NCBI GenBank assembly: GCA_036873135.1
Contig: JAPTYO010000020.1
Location: 4,890,081 to 4,954,080, forward strand
DNA length: 64,000 bases
DNA from: Clarkia xantiana subsp. parviflora
Lineage: Eukaryota > Streptophyta > Magnoliopsida > Myrtales > Onagraceae
Direction: 5' to 3'
This document shows positions 60,532 through 64,000 of this stretch, in pieces (within the stretch, counting starts at the first letter, position 1; every line of letters starts with the position of its first letter). The notes below the pieces were generated by a model. It was not told the origin of the DNA and made no database searches. It worked only from the letters and a program-made list of their open reading frames with translations. Both the position numbers and the translations under genes were made by a program.

Positions 60532-63500
60532 ATGGCGGGGAGCCGGAAGAAGGGAGGGACCAAGGGCTTGAAGAATTTAAGTCAGGGTGATCTTGTCCTT
60601 GCTAAAGTCAAGGGCTTTCCTGCCTGGCCTGCCAAGGTAAGACTCTTGGTTGGAATTAATTGGCTACCTGCTCAATTTTCTATATTTTTTGTGTCGATTA
60701 ATTTACTTGCTCATTTAGTACAAAGCATGAAAGATACTTCTACAGTATTTCCTTTCGAATCCCATCGAGTATGTTTGGGGAATGTATTAGGGGTTTACAG
60801 CTTGGTAAGTTCTTCTCTTTAGGTTAATCGATAATTCTTTTAGCTGTCGAGGGTTTTGGGTAGCTGGGTCATTCATTATCTAGTGGTAGATGCAAGTGAT
60901 GGGTAAGATCTCATGCTGGGACGTTTCTGGAGCCTGCTTTATAATGATAGTTGCTTCATGCTGTTAACTGTACTGTATATATGAATGTAATCAATGGGTT
61001 TGTTAATGTCATAATACACAATATCTAGATGTATGTAATCATCTGTGTTTTATGCTGTTGCGTGGTACTATCTTTTAAAAATCACGCTTAATGTTAACTT
61101 TCAATATTCGGCAATCATTAGACTTAACTGTTCGTTTTCCTCCTTTCCAGATTAGCAGGCTCGAGGACTGGCCCGACTGTGGGCTTGCTCCTGATCCCAA
61201 AAAGCATTTTGTTTATTTTTTTGGAACTAACGAGATGTAAGTATGATTCTTTTACTTTAATCAATGCTTTGATAGTTTTGCATACATCAATTCTTATTGA
61301 AAATTGTGCATGAGTATTGGAGCTTTCTGTTTCGTCCATCCTTCGTATTTTTTTTTAAAAATTTGCCGATGTTCTCTACTTCTATTTGAAGCATATTCTT
61401 TTTGGTTCCATTAGAATATAGTGCAGCTAATTGTGTAGAGATGCCTGTTATTATTGATTTAGTTGACTTACTAACTGCGTTTCAAGCTTTATCTTTAGTA
61501 AATCAAGACTGATATATACAATGGTCTCTGTCTAACTCAATGTCTTTTAAAGAGCTAGTAGTCGCGGACACTGTCACTGGCCACATGAATTACCTTCTAT
61601 TAAGAATTTGTTCAAGTAATGCTTTAGAAGTACAGATGTTGACCTCTTCAGAAAATGAATTAATTGTCAGCTATAATTATGTTGAAGATTCAATAAACAA
61701 ATGCTGAACACTAAAATTTTGAGAGAATAAATTAAGATATAACAAATAGAAACTGAGAGGGAATCAGTTCCTTCTTCCTGTGGTAACTAGATCTTGAATT
61801 CCTCCTTTATTAGTTAATCCCGGAATCCTGTTTCTGAGAAATGTCTGCTAATTTCTGTAAGCTAATTTTTGTTTGATGGTCACCTTTGTTGCTCTTTTTT
61901 TATTTTAACTTCCATTGTCTCCCCTTGAGATGCTATCCTAATGTTACCTCTAAAACTCCTGTTTGTATGCATTTCTTCAAGAGTTTGCGTTTCTTTAATG
62001 TCGTATCATATTCTAAGTTAGCATCATTCTTTTTTGCTGCCTTTTAAAAAAAAATTATTCCATGACAGAGGTTATGTTGCGCCTGCGGATATTCAAGTAT
62101 TTAACAGTGAGGCAAAGAATAAAGTAACTGCTCGGTGTCGAGGCAAATCAGTCAATTTTTTTGCCCAAGCTGTTGAGGAAATTTGTGCTGCTTTTGACGA
62201 GTTATCGAAAAAGGAGTCAAGTAGTTCAAGGGTAGATGAACAAATAGAGTCTGGATGTGAAGTTCTTGGTGGTACGATGGATGGTGTAGGACTTGATGAA
62301 GAAGTTGATACTGATAAAGTAAGTGTGGTTGATGAACTAGTTAATGAAGACTGTATTGTGGACAAGCATCACTCACCTGAACACTGTGAGACTGATGATC
62401 AAGATCTGAAGTCCTCTAAATCATCCCATGCTATTGGTAGTCCATCCATAATGTCTTCGAAGAGGAAATATAACGGTTCACAGCCCAAGGAGGAATCTGC
62501 GGTAAGTCCTGATAGTCCATTCTTGAAAAGAAAGAATTCTACTATGAAAGATATAGATGGAAGCAATGCTAAGAATTCTGGTGAAGGAGAGAAATCATTG
62601 GCCAACGGTCACAAGCCAAAGACTCCTGCAGCTATGGTTAAGAAAAATACCACTATCAGTACTGTTCAGCATCACGAGTCTGGTGAGAAGTTGATGTATC
62701 AAATGAAAGGAAATATTTCTGGAAGCAGCTTCAAGGAGATTCCTTCTGCTCTTGGTAAATCAGAATTCCGGACATTTTCCAGGAAGAAGGGACAAGACAT
62801 GTTGCGTCGCAAAGAGAGTTTGGAGCAAAATAAGGGCTGCACAGACGAAGGAACATCTGAGAAGGAATCTGAGCTCAAACTTCGTCTTGTGCTTGCACTA
62901 GGAAACCCTAAGTTGGCTGCGCCTGTTAAAAGGATGAAGCATGCAGAGACAAAACTGGATGTGAAGAAGGCATCACTTAGTAAAGGAATACAGAAAGATT
63001 CTTCAAGTGATAAAGCAGGTAAGCGGTCGGATAATAGAAACTCTGTTGCATTCACGAAAGAAAAAATGGCTTCTGAAATTCAAGTAGACATGCTTGGCTC
63101 GAATGATTCTGGTGATGAGGCTGCCCTTCCAGTGGCAAAGCGCCGGCGCCGAGCAATGGTAGCTATGACTGATTCTGCTAGCTTGGGTGCTGATAATAAA
63201 AAGGAAACGTTGACTCTTGGACGGAAAAATGAAATTACCTCTATCCAGTCTGACGATCCTGCTCCTCGAATGCAGAAGAAGAGACGAGCGGTTCGTCTTT
63301 TTGATGACGATGAGGATGAAGAGCCAAAAACTCCTGTTCATGGGGGAGTTATGAGAAACATGAGAGAACCATCAAAAGGTCCTGATAAAGCTAAGATATC
63401 TGAAGCACGTCATGGTGGTAAGAAAAGTCCTACTGATTCTCCTGCATGTGTAGATAAGATATCTTCAAAGGAGCTAGCTCCTGAGGTGCTGGAGGCTCCG

Positions 63501-64000
63501 GCTCATTCTTTGGAGAAGAGATCTAAGAAGGAAAAAGTTCACTCCCTTAGCAAAGCTGTAGAAGCAGAGATTGAGCATTCATCATTTAAGGAGGTGAAAC
63601 CAAGTTTTGTTTCCCCTGGAAAATCTCCTGGAAAGAAATCCAACAAGGAAAAAGCTCATGCCGTTAGCAAGGATGTGGAATCAGAGTTTGAACATTCATC
63701 ATTGAAGGAGGTAAAACCAAGTTTAGTTTCCCCTGGAAAATCCCCTGGAAATATCTTTCCTTCCAAGCTAATTACAGACCAGCAAAAATCTGGTAAACCT
63801 CAAGGGAAGGCATCACATGAAGGCGCACAAAGAAAGGCAATCTCAGCATCCAGTAGAGATACTAATTCTCTATTGGATACATCAAAACTTTCACAAAGTC
63901 AAGCATCACATAAGAGCAGGCTTGGATCTAATGGTGAAAGATTGAAGAGCACCCCTAAGACAATTTCACAGTCAAGTCAAGTTGCTGAAAATACTGTGGA
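60532..64000 (+). CDS. HULK: HUA2-LIKE protein with PWWP domain (5' part, runs off the window)
   Basis: Exons are 60532-60636, 61151-61236 and 62069 to beyond 64000, in phase. The start MAGSRKKGGTKGLK leads into a PWWP domain (residues 17-100): GDLVLAKVKGFPAWPAK with the PAWP core, then DPKKHFVYFFGT and EIGYVAPADIQ. A helical AVEEICAAFDEL follows, then a long Ser/Lys-rich disordered region with basic patches (AKRRRRA, KKRRAVRLFDDDEDEEPKTP). This order matches the HUA2/HULK family of nuclear RNA-processing factors that control flowering genes such as FLC and AGAMOUS; the CID domain expected downstream lies outside the window. The PWWP is expected to read methylated histone tails. No lesion is visible in the part present. 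The third exon stays open for more than 1.9 kb. Confidence 0.9.
63530..63763 (+). repeat. 117-bp in-frame tandem duplication in the HUA2-like exon
   Basis: Two adjacent 39-codon units share KEKVHSLSK/KEKAHAVSK, EIEHSSFKEVKPSFVSP/EFEHSSLKEVKPSLVSP and GKSPG. They lie in the disordered part of the protein and are diverged at several positions. Confidence 0.85.

Noticed and set aside
62093..63055. Several minus-strand frames in the last 2 kb
   Set aside because: Shadows of the long HUA2-like exon on the plus strand, whose frame is open to the window end.

Overview
The window looks like nuclear DNA of a eudicot plant. It has AT-rich intergenic sequence, genes with canonical GT-AG introns, plant-only families (plastid thioredoxin x, STP sugar symporter, HUA2-like PWWP protein) and a dense layer of plant transposons. 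Nothing in it identifies the species.

Region by region: (1) 1-21 kb is transposon-dominated. A GC-rich hAT-like element (475-2090) contains a Mutator-like foldback element with perfect 9-bp target duplications (691-1431). It is followed by a complete Ty3/gypsy element of the Tat/Retand type (3951-13032, TSD catac) with decayed gag-pol, and a 3'-truncated Ty1/copia element (13226 to about 20540). (2) 21-26 kb holds two convergent host genes: a two-exon plastid thioredoxin x gene (+) and a three-exon STP-type hexose/H+ symporter gene (-). (3) 26-29 kb has a foldback element and low-complexity sequence. (4) 29018-40657 is a second, longer Retand-like element. Its pol frame is long and open, its gag is broken and its primer-binding site is deleted. 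It carries an antisense gene that can be read as three spliced exons (847 codons) with its own TATA box. (5) 40.7-46.8 kb: a TAXIMIN-like first exon directly beside the right LTR, a second copy of the Mutator-like element, and a three-exon plant-specific gene of unknown function. (6) 46.9-54.8 kb: more hAT, CACTA and LTR pieces, and the 3' part of a BIG BROTHER-related RING-H2 E3 ligase gene. That gene is broken by three insertions in coding sequence: one LTR and two hAT-like elements with perfect 8-bp duplications. One of the hAT-like elements carries a captured Rab GTPase exon. (7) 55.4-59.4 kb: two divergent genes encoding the same ribosomal protein eL42 across a 286-bp shared promoter. (8) 60.5-64 kb: the 5' part of a HUA2-LIKE (PWWP) gene that runs off the window.

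The host genes are housekeeping or ordinary. The unusual biology lies in the mobile DNA: a spliced antisense gene inside an LTR retrotransposon, retention of its promoter in a copy that lost the gene, a gene-capturing hAT element, and stacked insertions that disabled an E3 ligase gene. All coordinates, splice sites and domain calls were read by eye. Family names rest on recognised motifs, not on database searches.
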